From Mesorhizobium sp. AR02 (GTDB taxonomy: Bacteria; Pseudomonadota; Alphaproteobacteria; Rhizobiales; Rhizobiaceae), in NCBI RefSeq assembly GCF_024746835.1, contig NZ_CP080533.1:124001-188000 (forward strand): a stretch of 64,000 nucleotides of DNA. The letters are read 5' to 3'. The notes under the pieces were generated by a model that worked only from the letters and a program-made list of their open reading frames with translations, was not told the DNA's origin and did not search any database. Numbering within the stretch: position 1 is the first letter of the stretch; each line of letters begins with the position of its first letter. Made by a program: the position numbers and the translations under genes. Shown in pieces: positions 32,986 to 43,795 of this stretch.

Positions 32986-33906
32986 ATGCCTATCAATCAT
33001 CATCTAGCCGACGATCTGGCGGATCACTCAACAGGCATACCCCAGGTGGGATTGGCGATCATTACCGGGTCCGCAAATTGGGGGCTCGCCTTTCCGGAGG
33101 ATGTCGAAGTCGATGGCGTGCGCACCTTGCGGCGAGACATGAGCTTTGAGACGCCTTTCGGCCGCAGCGACAACTGGAAGCTGCTTGAGTTCGATGCATC
33201 AATCACCGCCGAAGGCAAACCGAAACGCGCCTTGTGCATGTATTCGCACGGCAATCCGCGCGACCATATCGACCATTCCTGCCATCGCCGGGCGTTCTGG
33301 GTCTTGATGAACGCGGGTGTAAGGCAAGTCCTCTCCTGCTCGACCATTGGCGCCGTCAACAAGGCGATCAAGCCCGGCGACATGGTGGTGAACGCCGATA
33401 TCATCGAACTGACGCAGACCCCGTTTTCACTGCTTCCCGGCCGCCAGAGCTTCGACTGCTCGGGCAAGCAGATCGTATGTCCAAGATGTGCGGCGGTTCT
33501 GGTCGAAACGGCCCGCCGTCACTGGCCAGCCGAATTCCGCGTGCATGGCATCGAACAGCAGTTGGTGGCTGCCCACTGTTACGGGCCGCGACTGACCACT
33601 CCGGCCGAAGCCTTGGCGTTTCGAAGCATGGGAGCGGATGTGCTCAATCATTCGATCGCCCCTGAGGCGACCCTGTCGCGCGAGATCGGCGCGTGTTTTG
33701 TGCCTCTTGCGTTCGTGACGGCAGGTTTCAACGACTATATGGACCGCAATCGCCAGCAATTGCTGCAGGAGGACGTATTGCCGAGCCTCTCCATGACCGC
33801 CTCGAGGGTGGCGCTGGAGACCGTGGCACGATTTCCAGCTAACCCTGAATGCTCTTGCCAGGGCTTGAAGTCGCCTCAGCCGGCAGAGCGTTCTACTCGG
33901 TTCTGA
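32986..33906 (+). CDS. MTAP/PNP family phosphorylase (5'-methylthioadenosine or purine nucleoside phosphorylase)
   Basis: 306 aa. Motifs: VGLAIITGSANWGLAFP at the N-terminus, SHGNPRDHIDHSCHRRAFWVL for phosphate and ribose binding, SCSTIGAVNKAIKPGDMVV, and HCYGPRLTTPAEALAFRSMGADVLNHSIAPEA split over the base-binding site. The normal family has TxGPRxET; here the sequence is YGPRLTT, a modest deviation that could alter substrate. It splits a purine nucleoside with phosphate. Placed last in a LacI-controlled importer operon, it suggests that the imported compound is a nucleoside or becomes one. Confidence 0.83.
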   Translation: MPINHHLADDLADHSTGIPQVGLAIITGSANWGLAFPEDVEVDGVRTLRRDMSFETPFGRSDNWKLLEFDASITAEGKPKRALCMYSHGNPRDHIDHSCHRRAFWVLMNAGVRQVLSCSTIGAVNKAIKPGDMVVNADIIELTQTPFSLLPGRQSFDCSGKQIVCPRCAAVLVETARRHWPAEFRVHGIEQQLVAAHCYGPRLTTPAEALAFRSMGADVLNHSIAPEATLSREIGACFVPLAFVTAGFNDYMDRNRQQLLQEDVLPSLSMTASRVALETVARFPANPECSCQGLKSPQPAERSTRF

Positions 33907-34039
33907 AGCAGCGATGGAGTCTGGATTTGTCACTCACCACGAAGCTCGCGTCGAACTGAGAGTTCGCATTTGAACGCCCTTGCTCGAAGCGTCCGGTCCG
34001 CTTCCGTCAGACCACGAGTCATGCTCCATATCGCACATA

Positions 34040-34066
34040 GATCAGCCTCAGGCCTTGAGGCTGATC
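34040..34066. terminator. Strong hairpin between convergent genes
   Basis: Arms GATCAGCCTCA and TGAGGCTGATC (11 bp, perfect) with a five-base loop. It lies between the phosphorylase stop (33906) and the nicX stop (34085). No T-run follows on either strand, so if it ends transcription it does not look like a classic intrinsic terminator. Confidence 0.5.
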
Positions 34067-34084
34067 GGGTGCCGGCAGTCACCT

Positions 34085-35110
34085 CTATTGGCGGTGCTGC
34101 ATTTCCTTGATGACGATGTCTCCATCTACGACGATCGGCTCGTCATCCAGGAAAAGACTGCAGCCACGCATCGGAATGTCGAGGTGGCAGGCGGTGTCGT
34201 TGGGACCGCCGAGTTCGTTGTTCGGGCCCGTCGAGAACATCACGTTGCCATAGAAGGAGCGCAGCTCCATACCCATGCCGCCCGGAAACTGCGTCAGGCC
34301 GTGCCACTGCGCGCGGTGGTCTAGCCCCCAGCCGACATGGCTCATGCCCATGCCGCGCGGGTCCTTGAACTCGCCCATGTAGGATTTGATCAGTTCCGCC
34401 TCGAGGCCGCCGCGGATGTCCTGAACGAAGCCCTTTTCGATCGTGTAGATGACAGGCTCGCGGACATAGGTGTTGAATGGCAAAAGCACGTCACCAGGGG
34501 CGAGCACGATCTTGCCGTCGACGCCGTCGTCGGCGCCGCCGGTGAAGACGAAGGCCGCTGGCCAGTGGTCCCAGCGCCCGGGCTGGTCGGTGTAGCCGTA
34601 TTCGCCAACCGTCGGATAGACGCCGAGCTTGTAGACCACGTCGGTGCCATGGCGGGAGGTGATGCGCATGGTCTTCGCCTTCGACAGAAGCGCCTCGCCG
34701 ACCTCCACGCGCTCGCGCAATTCCTTGGTCGGCAGCAGCCGGGCGAGCAGCGGCGCAGGTTCGACCGCCGTCAAAACGCGCGCGCCCGCCGCCTGGATCG
34801 CCATCTGCTCCGGGCTGAACAAAAGGAAGATGAGGTCGACGACCATGTCGGCCTGCTTCAGCGCTTCGACCGCCTCAGGATTGGCCGCCAGGCCGGTCTC
34901 GCCGACCGCCCAGGCGCCATTGCCCGGCAGCGGCGCGGGCAGGCGCATATGGTACATGCGTGCACCTAGGCGCTGGCCGGCCGCGAGAAAGGCGTCAGCA
35001 TAGTCAAGGCGCTCGCTGCCTTGCGACAGCACGATGACCTTTTCCCCTTCATGCACGCCGCTGAGCGTGAGCTGGTGCAGGCAGATTTCAGTCAGAACGT
35101 TGCGGTCCAT
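34085..35110 (-). CDS. nicX: 2,5-dihydroxypyridine 5,6-dioxygenase
   Basis: 341 aa, close to the 350 aa of Pseudomonas putida NicX. The protein belongs to the M29 aminopeptidase-like fold that NicX shares. The metal ligands match: His in GMGMSHVGWGLDHRAQW and the HxD pair in TACHLDIPMRGCS. NicX is an Fe(II) extradiol-type dioxygenase that opens the 2,5-dihydroxypyridine ring to N-formylmaleamate. A good ribosome site (GGAGATCG) precedes the ATG. Last gene of the minus-strand nicCDEFX operon. Confidence 0.88.
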   Translation of the reverse strand: MDRNVLTEICLHQLTLSGVHEGEKVIVLSQGSERLDYADAFLAAGQRLGARMYHMRLPAPLPGNGAWAVGETGLAANPEAVEALKQADMVVDLIFLLFSPEQMAIQAAGARVLTAVEPAPLLARLLPTKELRERVEVGEALLSKAKTMRITSRHGTDVVYKLGVYPTVGEYGYTDQPGRWDHWPAAFVFTGGADDGVDGKIVLAPGDVLLPFNTYVREPVIYTIEKGFVQDIRGGLEAELIKSYMGEFKDPRGMGMSHVGWGLDHRAQWHGLTQFPGGMGMELRSFYGNVMFSTGPNNELGGPNDTACHLDIPMRGCSLFLDDEPIVVDGDIVIKEMQHRQ

Positions 35111-35165
35111 CCAGCGATCTCCTTTGCAATGCGGGCGGCGTCGCGGCCCAGGTTATGAGGTTCGG

Positions 35166-35855
35166 TCATGCATTCTGCTCGGTCGCCCTTCGCCGGCCGG
35201 CGCGCCCGATTTCTTCCAGCGCCTCCTCCAGGCCGACGACGTCGCCATATTTGGCATCGATGTCGAATAGGTTGGCTTCATGCGGCCCGGCGTGCCGGTC
35301 GCCAACGCAATCCCTGACCACGATGGTTCGGAAGCCGTGCTGGACCGCGTCCACGGCGCTTGCCCGGATGCAGCCGCTGGTCGAGCAGCCGGCGAGTATG
35401 ACCGTGTCGATGCCATCGGCGTGCAGCATCGACGCCAGGCTGGTGCCGAAGAAGGCGCTGGCATACTGCTTGGTGATGACCAGTTCGCCAGGCAACGGTT
35501 CGACGCCGTCGCAGAATTCGGCCAGCGGACTACCGGGGACCAACGCGGCCATCACCGGCGCCTTCTTCACCCAGATCCCGCCATCGGCGCAGTTCGGCGC
35601 CCGGTAGAGGATGTTGGTATGGATCACCGGCACGCCGGCCTGGCGCGCCGCTGCCAGCAGCTCGGGCGTGCGCGCGACGGCCTCCACCACGCCCTGCGCG
35701 AACAGTGGTGCGCCGGGTGTCGTATAGGCCTTCATGAAGTCGATCACCAGCAGCGCCGGCCTGCGCCCGAAGCCGATGCGGTGGCCCCAGACGCCGCTGT
35801 AGTTGTCGGCCGCCGCCTGCGTTTCGGCCTCTATGGGAATTGCCGGTTGCGTCAT
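35166..35855 (-). CDS. nicF: Maleamate amidohydrolase
   Basis: 229 aa isochorismatase-family cysteine hydrolase. The catalytic triad is visible: Asp in LLVIDFMKAYT, Lys in LVITKQYASAFFGTSL, and Cys in VILAGCSTSGCIRASAVD. NicF releases ammonia from maleamate to give maleate. GGAGGC ribosome site. It lies between nicE (11 bp) and nicX (55 bp) in the same operon. Confidence 0.88.
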   Translation of the reverse strand: MTQPAIPIEAETQAAADNYSGVWGHRIGFGRRPALLVIDFMKAYTTPGAPLFAQGVVEAVARTPELLAAARQAGVPVIHTNILYRAPNCADGGIWVKKAPVMAALVPGSPLAEFCDGVEPLPGELVITKQYASAFFGTSLASMLHADGIDTVILAGCSTSGCIRASAVDAVQHGFRTIVVRDCVGDRHAGPHEANLFDIDAKYGDVVGLEEALEEIGRAGRRRATEQNA

Positions 35856-35866
35856 GGCGGCCTCCC

Positions 35867-36618
35867 TCAGTACGCGCCGGAAAGCAGCGCGCCAGCGCCG
35901 GGGACAATTGGCTCAAGTCCGAGCGACTTCAGCAGGCCGTAGGTGGTTGCGACCGCCGCCGTCAGCACGGGTTTTCCGGTAAGAGCTTCGACCTTAGCGA
36001 TGACCGGCAGCGACGGCATCTGCACGCAGGCTGACAGTACGACCACGTCGACGCCTTCGAGGTTCATGCCGGCAACGATGCAGGGCAGGTTTTCCGGATC
36101 GTGGCGCGCCACGTCGAGGTTGTCGGGGATCTCAAGCGCGCGCCAGTCGACGACTTCGAAACCCTCCTCGCGGATGTAGTTGACCACGAGTTCAGTCAGC
36201 GGCCGCATATAGGGCGCCACGACGGCAATGCGCTTGGCCTGCAGCACCTTGAGCCCATCGATCAGGGCGCCGGCGCTGGTGACGACGGGAATGTCAGTCC
36301 CATTCTCCTGTGTTCGGGCGCGCAGCCGCGCCTCCGACTCGCGATGGTAGCCGAGCCCCATCGCCATGATGGCGACCAGACAGGCGTAGCCGAGCACATC
36401 GACGCGGGCATCCGAAAGTTCGGCGGCGCAGCGGTCCGACTCACCGTCCATGGCAGCCAACTCGTCTTTGCTCACCGTCTTCATGCGCATGCGGCTCGAA
36501 TGGAAGGTGAAACGCTCGGGCCGTATGCCTTGGCGCGCCAAAAGCATCGCTGGAATCTCGGTTTCCATGGTCGTATTGGAACTCGGCACGATCTGGCCGA
36601 TCCGGAACGGTTTCGTGG

Positions 36619-36622
<4 letters not shown>
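35867..36622 (-). CDS. nicE: Maleate isomerase
   Basis: 251 aa Asp/Glu racemase-superfamily protein. The two active-site cysteines are placed as in maleate cis-trans isomerase: VLGYACLVAIMAMG (about residue 85) and VVVLSACVQMPSLP (about 196). RIGQIVPSSNTTMETEIPAM is the conserved N-terminus. It turns maleate into fumarate, which enters the TCA cycle. Overlaps nicD by 4 bp. Confidence 0.9.
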
Positions 36623-38636
<2,014 letters not shown>

Positions 38637-38640
38637 TTAT

Positions 38641-38654
38641 AGAGTACACACTCT
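38641..38654. promoter_or_regulatory. Candidate NicR operator, site 1 (AGAGT-ACAC-ACTCT)
   Basis: Perfect 5+5 inverted repeat with a four-base spacer, 49 bp upstream of the nicC start. The same arms and spacer length recur at 38787-38800. TATAGAGT and ACTCTAAA extensions add to the palindrome. MarR proteins bind such repeats. Confidence 0.65.
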
Positions 38655-38786
38655 AAATGTCAATGGCCATAACCATGCTGGCAAATCACCAGTTAGCGTA
38701 CACGAGTTGGCCATATTTCGCACAAATTGGCTAATTTCGGGGCGAGGCAAGCTAAGCTTTGACATGGCATGGAAAACAGATATTAT

Positions 38787-38800
38787 AGAGTATACACTCT
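38787..38800. promoter_or_regulatory. Candidate NicR operator, site 2 (AGAGT-ATAC-ACTCT)
   Basis: Second copy of the nic palindrome, with TTATAGAGT on the left as in site 1. The two centres are 146 bp apart. It is placed to control the divergent nicR-nicAB transcript whose first gene starts near 39050. Confidence 0.65.
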
Positions 38801-39049
38801 TTTTGGTGAACCCCTTCATGTGTTCGAATGCGCGTTGCGCCACACCGCCAAGGGCGAGAAAGGGCCGGTCTCAGACCGCCTTCTGGGGATATCAATCGCA
38901 GCCGCTGGTCTGGCGTCAGAAATGCAGGCCCGAAAGCCAGGGACGCTATCTTGCCTTGCGCGATGCCAACGTTTTATGCATGCCTCGGGCGTCAATGTTC
39001 CGCGTTGGGACGCAAGATGTCGGGGCGCCAGTCGGACGAAGAGGATCGC

Positions 39050-39496
39050 ATGGAAGGCGCGGATCGCTATGTCTTCTCGGACCAGGTCGGCTACCTGCTC
39101 CGGCGCGCCTATCAGCGCCATCTCGCCATCTTCCAGGCGAATGCCGGCGACCCGCAACTAACGGCAGTTCAATTCTCAACGCTCTGCGCGTTGAAGGAGA
39201 GCGGACCCCAGTCGCAGAGCGAACTCGTGAAGGCAACAAGTGTCGACCAGGGCACGATCCGCGGAATCGTCGACAGGTTGAAGGATCGCGGCCTGATCGC
39301 GTTTTCGAAGGATCCCGCAGATGCGCGCAAGGTGATTGTCTCCATCACCGCGGCCGGCCTGCAATTGCTGGAGCGCACGGTGCCGCATGCGCTGGAGATC
39401 ACCGAGCTGACAATGAAGCACCTCAACCCGGCCGAGCGCATGGCACTTCTCCACACGCTGCGCCTCCTCGGAGAGGACGCCGACACGAACGAGTGA
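39050..39496 (+). CDS. nicR: MarR-family regulator of nicotinate genes
   Basis: 148 aa from the ATG at 39050 (AGAGGA 5-8 bp upstream); an ATG at 39017 would add 11 residues. The winged helix-turn-helix is in QSQSELVKATSVDQGTIRGIV and DRLKDRGLIAFSKDPADARK is the wing. In P. putida NicR represses the nic genes and responds to 6-hydroxynicotinate. Here it lies between the two nic operons, as expected, and faces two matching palindromes. Confidence 0.83.
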   Translation: MEGADRYVFSDQVGYLLRRAYQRHLAIFQANAGDPQLTAVQFSTLCALKESGPQSQSELVKATSVDQGTIRGIVDRLKDRGLIAFSKDPADARKVIVSITAAGLQLLERTVPHALEITELTMKHLNPAERMALLHTLRLLGEDADTNE

Positions 39497-39539
39497 AGCA
39501 TACCGATCTTCCGGCATCCCGAGTTTTGCGGAGGCTGGA

Positions 39540-40040
39540 GTGGATGCTTTGATCGCGCTCCGAGTGAATGGGCGGGATGTTGAACTCTCCCTCCCATCAA
39601 CAACGACCCTTCTTCAGGTGCTACGCAATGACCTCAGCCTGAACGGTCCGAAATATGGCTGCGGCCTGGCCGAATGCGGTGCCTGCGCCGTTCTCGTCGG
39701 CGACACCACCGTCCGGTCGTGCGCGGTTCCGATCGGCGCGGTCGCCGATCGGTCGATCACCACCCTGGAGGGGCTGGGTACCGCGGATCACCCCAATCTC
39801 GTGCAGGCCGCGTTCATTGCCAACAATGCCGCCCAATGTGGCTACTGCCTGAACGGCATGATCATTGCCACTGTCGCCTTGCTCAGGCGCGATCCGCGGC
39901 CAGACGAGACCGCGATCCGGGCTGCGTTGCGGCATCATTTGTGCCGCTGCGGCACCCATCTGGAAATCCTCGCCGCCGTGCGCGCGGCAGCCAGCGCCAC
40001 CGCGCAAGTGACCGCTGACGTTACTTCGGAGCAAGTTTGA
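39540..40040 (+). CDS. nicA: Nicotinate dehydrogenase (hydroxylase), small [2Fe-2S] subunit
   Basis: 166 aa, GTG start with GGAGG upstream. Two [2Fe-2S] clusters: the plant-type N-terminal set (CGLAECGACAVLV and later Cys) and the C-terminal helical set (CGYCLNGMI, CRCGTH). This is the electron-transfer subunit of a xanthine-dehydrogenase-family enzyme that hydroxylates nicotinate at C6. Overlaps nicB by 4 bp. Confidence 0.92.
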   Translation: MDALIALRVNGRDVELSLPSTTTLLQVLRNDLSLNGPKYGCGLAECGACAVLVGDTTVRSCAVPIGAVADRSITTLEGLGTADHPNLVQAAFIANNAAQCGYCLNGMIIATVALLRRDPRPDETAIRAALRHHLCRCGTHLEILAAVRAAASATAQVTADVTSEQV

Positions 40041-43000
40041 TGAGCAGCCCGCGCGACCGGCCTGCCACCGCCTATCTACGCGACAGCGAGGCGCTCCTGG
40101 TTCTGCGACCGAGCCCCGTCGCCGGCCAAGATGGCGAACTCTTCCTCGCGCTCGGCGCGGACGGCTCCGTGACCGCCTTCAACGGCCACGTCGATCTCGG
40201 CACCGGCATACGCACGGCCTTGGCCCAAATCGTCGCCGAGGAATTGGACGTTCCGTTCGAAAGCGTACGCATGGTTCTCGGCTCGACGTCTGCGGCCCCG
40301 GATCAGGGCGCGACCATCGCCAGCGAAACCATCCAGGTCACCGCCATGCCGCTGCGCGCCGCAGCCGCGACCGCCCGCGCACATCTCCTCAAGCTGGCCG
40401 CCGCGCGGCTCGGCATGTCGGCGCCGGAGCTGATCGTCGAGGACGGCGTGATCCGACCGGCGGATACGGAAGAGAATCTTTTCGTCTCCTTTGGCGATCT
40501 CATCGCCGGCGCCAACACGCGCCTTGCCATCGACCCGCACGCGCCCCTGAAGCCAGCCGCGCAGTACCGTATCGTGGGCCGGCCGCAGGCACGCGCCGAC
40601 ATTCCGGCCAAGGCTACCGGGGTTTTCATCTACGTCCATGACGTGCGCCTACCAGGCATGCTGCATGGCCGCGTCGTCCGGCCGCCCTACGCTGGCTTCG
40701 ATTCAGGGGGGCATGTAGGCGCGAGCCTGATCGCCGTCGACGAGGCATCGGTGGCCGACGTGCCGGGGTTGGTGACGGTCGTGATAATCGGCGATTTCGT
40801 CGGCGTCGTGGCGATGCGCGAAGAGCACGCCATCGAGGCGATGCAGCGGCTCAAGGTGCAATGGCGCGCCGCACCCGTCGTCCCCGACCTCAATGCTCCC
40901 GAGGCGGCGCTTCGCAACAATCGCTCGACGACCCGCAAGCTTGCCGACGACGGCGATGTCGAACGCGCGCTCGGCGCGACGGCGACGCCTATGGAACGGA
41001 CCTATGTATGGCCCTACCAGATGCACGGCTCGATCGGACCTTCCTGCGCGGTTGCCGACTGGCGCGACGACGGCCTGACCGTCTGGTCCGGCACGCAGAA
41101 CCCATTTCCGATGCGCGCCGACCTGGCAAAACTTCTCGACATGCCGGAAGAGCGGATCGTTGTCGAACGGCTGGAAGCTGCCGGATGCTACGGACGCAAC
41201 TGCGCCGACGACGTAACTGCTGACGCTGCCCTGTTGTCCCGGGCCGTCGGCCAGCCAGTACGCGTCCAGCTTACCCGGGAGCAGGAACACGCGTGGGAGC
41301 CAAAGGGTGCCGCGCAGGTCATCGACGTCCGCGGTGGCTTGGACGAGGAGGGTGGTCCGGCGGCCTATGACTTTGAAACGCGTTACCCGTCCAATCTGGC
41401 GCCGACCCTGCCGCTGATCCTGACCGGAAAGGTTTCGCCGGTCGCGGAGGTCGCCCTGATGGGCGATCGCACAGCGGTGCCTCCCTACGCGTTCGGAAAC
41501 CTGCGGGTTACCGTCCATGATATGCCGACGCTGGCTCGCGCCTCGTGGTTTCGCGGCGTTTCGGCACTGCCAAACAGCTTTGCGCACGAATCCTTTATCG
41601 ACGAGTTGGCTACAGCGGCCAAGGTCGATCCGGTCGAATATCGGCTGCGTTATCTCACCGATCCGCGGGCGATCGACATGGTACGAGCCGTAGCCGAGCG
41701 TGCCGGATGGAAGCCGCATACCCAACCGGGCACGCATGGCCGCGAGGGCGATATTCTGTATGGACGCGGCTTTGCCTACGCCGTCTATGTCCATGGTCCT
41801 TTCCCGGGCAAGGCGGCCTCGTGGGCGGCGTGGGTCGCCGACGTGGCGGTGAACAAGGTGACGGGCGAAATCGCGGTGACCAAAGTCATCTGCGGCCAGG
41901 ATACCGGCGCGGTAATCAACCCCGACGGCGTTCGCCACCAGATTCATGGCAACGTCATCCAGTCGACCAGCCGGGTTCTCAAGGAAGAGGTCAATTTCTC
42001 ATCCACCGCTGTCGCCAGCCTTGAGTGGGGCGCCTATCCGATCATCGGCTTTCCCGAGGTGCCGGACATCGACGTGCTGATGATTCCACGCCCCGACGAG
42101 CCGCCGCTGGGCGCCGGCGAGTCCGCCTCGGTGCCGAGTGCGGCGGCCATTGCCAACGCGGTGTTCGACGCCACCGGCGTGCGCTTTCGCGAACTGCCGT
42201 TGACGCCGGAACGGGTGCGCGCTGCTTTGAATCCGCTGCCGACTCCGCTGGTATCGAACGAGAATAGGCGATCCAGGCGGTCGCGCCTGAGATTCTCATG
42301 GCCGCTCGCCGGCGCCTTTTCTGGCGCCGTGGCCCTCGGTGCGGGGATTTTTCCGTTCAATGCCGCGATCGCCCCGGTGGCGCGTCCGCTGCCCGACGTC
42401 TTTTCATCCGCCACGATCGATCGCGGCCGGCAGGCGGCGGCGGTCGGCGCCTGCAATGTCTGCCATGTCGGCGCCGACGGCACGCCATTTGCTGGGGGCA
42501 GGGCGCTCGAAACCCCCTTCGGTACTGTCTATGCCACCAACATCACGCCGGATGAAGCGGCCGGTATCGGCGCCTGGTCCTATCCGGCATTCGCTAGAGC
42601 GATGCGCCAGGGTGTTGCGCGCGATGGACATCATCTCTATCCGGCGCATCCCTACACATCCTTTGCCAAGGCGAGCGAGGCGGATCTCCAGGCGCTCTAT
42701 GCCTATCTCATGGCTCAGCCAGCCGTGACGGCCAAAGCACCGGAAACGCAGCTGCGGTTTCCCTTCGGCATGCGGCCACTGATGGCCGGGTGGAACGCGC
42801 TTTACCTATCGTCATCGCCGGCACCGTCTGATCCGATCCGAAGTGCGGCCTGGAACCGGGGGGCGGAACTGGTGGAAGGCCTTGGCCATTGCAGCGCCTG
42901 TCATTCGCCGCGCAATGCCATCGGCGGAGAGGTCAAGGGGTCGATGCATCTTGCCGGCGGGTTCGCCGACGGCTGGCACGCACATGCGCTGACGGCAAAA

Positions 43001-43597
43001 TCCTTCGCTCCGATCGCGTGGAGCGAACAGGCATTTTATGACTATCTGCGTACCGGCCATTCCGCCCAGCATGGCGCGGCGGCGGGACCAATGGCCCACG
43101 TGGTAGACTCGCTGGCACCGCTTCCCGACGCGGACATCAGGGCGATGGCGGTCTATCTCGCCGGTTTCAACGTCGGTGGCGAAACGTCTCCCGCCGGCTC
43201 GTCGTCAGGGAGTTCAATCGCCGCTGCAGATCTAGCCGCGCCCGCTGCGGCAGCCGCATTTCCTCGCGGTGCGCGCATGTTCGCCGGTGCTTGTGAGACC
43301 TGTCATTTGGAAGCGTCGTCCATCGCGTCGCTGGCCCTCAACACCAATCTTCATGCCGAAGCGCCGGACAATCTGCTCCACGCCATCCTGGAGGGGGTGG
43401 CCGCGCCGGCAATGTCGCCCCTGCGACGCGATGTCGGCGACTTTGGGGTGATGGCGATGCCGGCCTTCGACAAGGCGCTGGACGATCGCGACCTGGTCGA
43501 CCTCGTCCGCTATCTCCGGGCGCGTTTCGCCCCCGGGAAGCCAGCCTGGGACGCCATCCAGGATTCGCTTGCCGTCGTCCGTGCAAACCACCATTGA
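40037..43597 (+). CDS. nicB: Nicotinate dehydrogenase, large molybdopterin-cytochrome c subunit
   Basis: 1186 aa, practically the length of P. putida NicB (about 1187). Residues about 1-735 form the molybdopterin-binding dehydrogenase part (FNGHVDLGTGIRTALAQI near the start, GAGESASVPSAAAIANAVF near its end). A membrane-like segment follows near residue 760 (FSWPLAGAFSGAVALGAGIF), then three cytochrome c domains with CNVCH, CSACH and CETCH. Electrons from nicotinate thus go to the respiratory chain, not NAD+. The enzyme also needs a molybdopterin cytosine dinucleotide cofactor; no maturation gene is in view. Confidence 0.93.
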   Translation: MMSSPRDRPATAYLRDSEALLVLRPSPVAGQDGELFLALGADGSVTAFNGHVDLGTGIRTALAQIVAEELDVPFESVRMVLGSTSAAPDQGATIASETIQVTAMPLRAAAATARAHLLKLAAARLGMSAPELIVEDGVIRPADTEENLFVSFGDLIAGANTRLAIDPHAPLKPAAQYRIVGRPQARADIPAKATGVFIYVHDVRLPGMLHGRVVRPPYAGFDSGGHVGASLIAVDEASVADVPGLVTVVIIGDFVGVVAMREEHAIEAMQRLKVQWRAAPVVPDLNAPEAALRNNRSTTRKLADDGDVERALGATATPMERTYVWPYQMHGSIGPSCAVADWRDDGLTVWSGTQNPFPMRADLAKLLDMPEERIVVERLEAAGCYGRNCADDVTADAALLSRAVGQPVRVQLTREQEHAWEPKGAAQVIDVRGGLDEEGGPAAYDFETRYPSNLAPTLPLILTGKVSPVAEVALMGDRTAVPPYAFGNLRVTVHDMPTLARASWFRGVSALPNSFAHESFIDELATAAKVDPVEYRLRYLTDPRAIDMVRAVAERAGWKPHTQPGTHGREGDILYGRGFAYAVYVHGPFPGKAASWAAWVADVAVNKVTGEIAVTKVICGQDTGAVINPDGVRHQIHGNVIQSTSRVLKEEVNFSSTAVASLEWGAYPIIGFPEVPDIDVLMIPRPDEPPLGAGESASVPSAAAIANAVFDATGVRFRELPLTPERVRAALNPLPTPLVSNENRRSRRSRLRFSWPLAGAFSGAVALGAGIFPFNAAIAPVARPLPDVFSSATIDRGRQAAAVGACNVCHVGADGTPFAGGRALETPFGTVYATNITPDEAAGIGAWSYPAFARAMRQGVARDGHHLYPAHPYTSFAKASEADLQALYAYLMAQPAVTAKAPETQLRFPFGMRPLMAGWNALYLSSSPAPSDPIRSAAWNRGAELVEGLGHCSACHSPRNAIGGEVKGSMHLAGGFADGWHAHALTAKSFAPIAWSEQAFYDYLRTGHSAQHGAAAGPMAHVVDSLAPLPDADIRAMAVYLAGFNVGGETSPAGSSSGSSIAAADLAAPAAAAAFPRGARMFAGACETCHLEASSIASLALNTNLHAEAPDNLLHAILEGVAAPAMSPLRRDVGDFGVMAMPAFDKALDDRDLVDLVRYLRARFAPGKPAWDAIQDSLAVVRANHH

Positions 43598-43619
43598 TCC
43601 AAGGCTGGAACCCGCAAAT

Positions 43620-43767
43620 ACTCCTCAACACCAACGTACCCGCCGAAAACGCCTGGCCGCGAGGTCGTTGGGTGGTGAGCAGCGGGAACGTGACCGACGA
43701 CATGTGGGCCGAATACATCAAGAACCAGACGCCGCCAGAGCGCGACGACGACGTCAACGTGAGGTGA
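43620..43767 (+). pseudogene. Possible C-terminal remnant of an IS200/IS605-type transposase
   Basis: Between the convergent nicB and guanine deaminase genes one frame reads NTNVPAENAWPRGRWVVSSG and then NVTDDMWAEYIKNQTPPERD before a stop at 43765-43767. It resembles the last 40-50 residues of small Y1-type (IS200/IS605) transposases, where a GYFV-like strand and a YIxNQ helix end the protein. There is no start or catalytic Tyr region, so it is only debris. Assignment is from memory of the family and is tentative. Confidence 0.4.
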
Positions 43768-43795
43768 TTCACGCTAAGTCCGCCGAACGGGGGAC

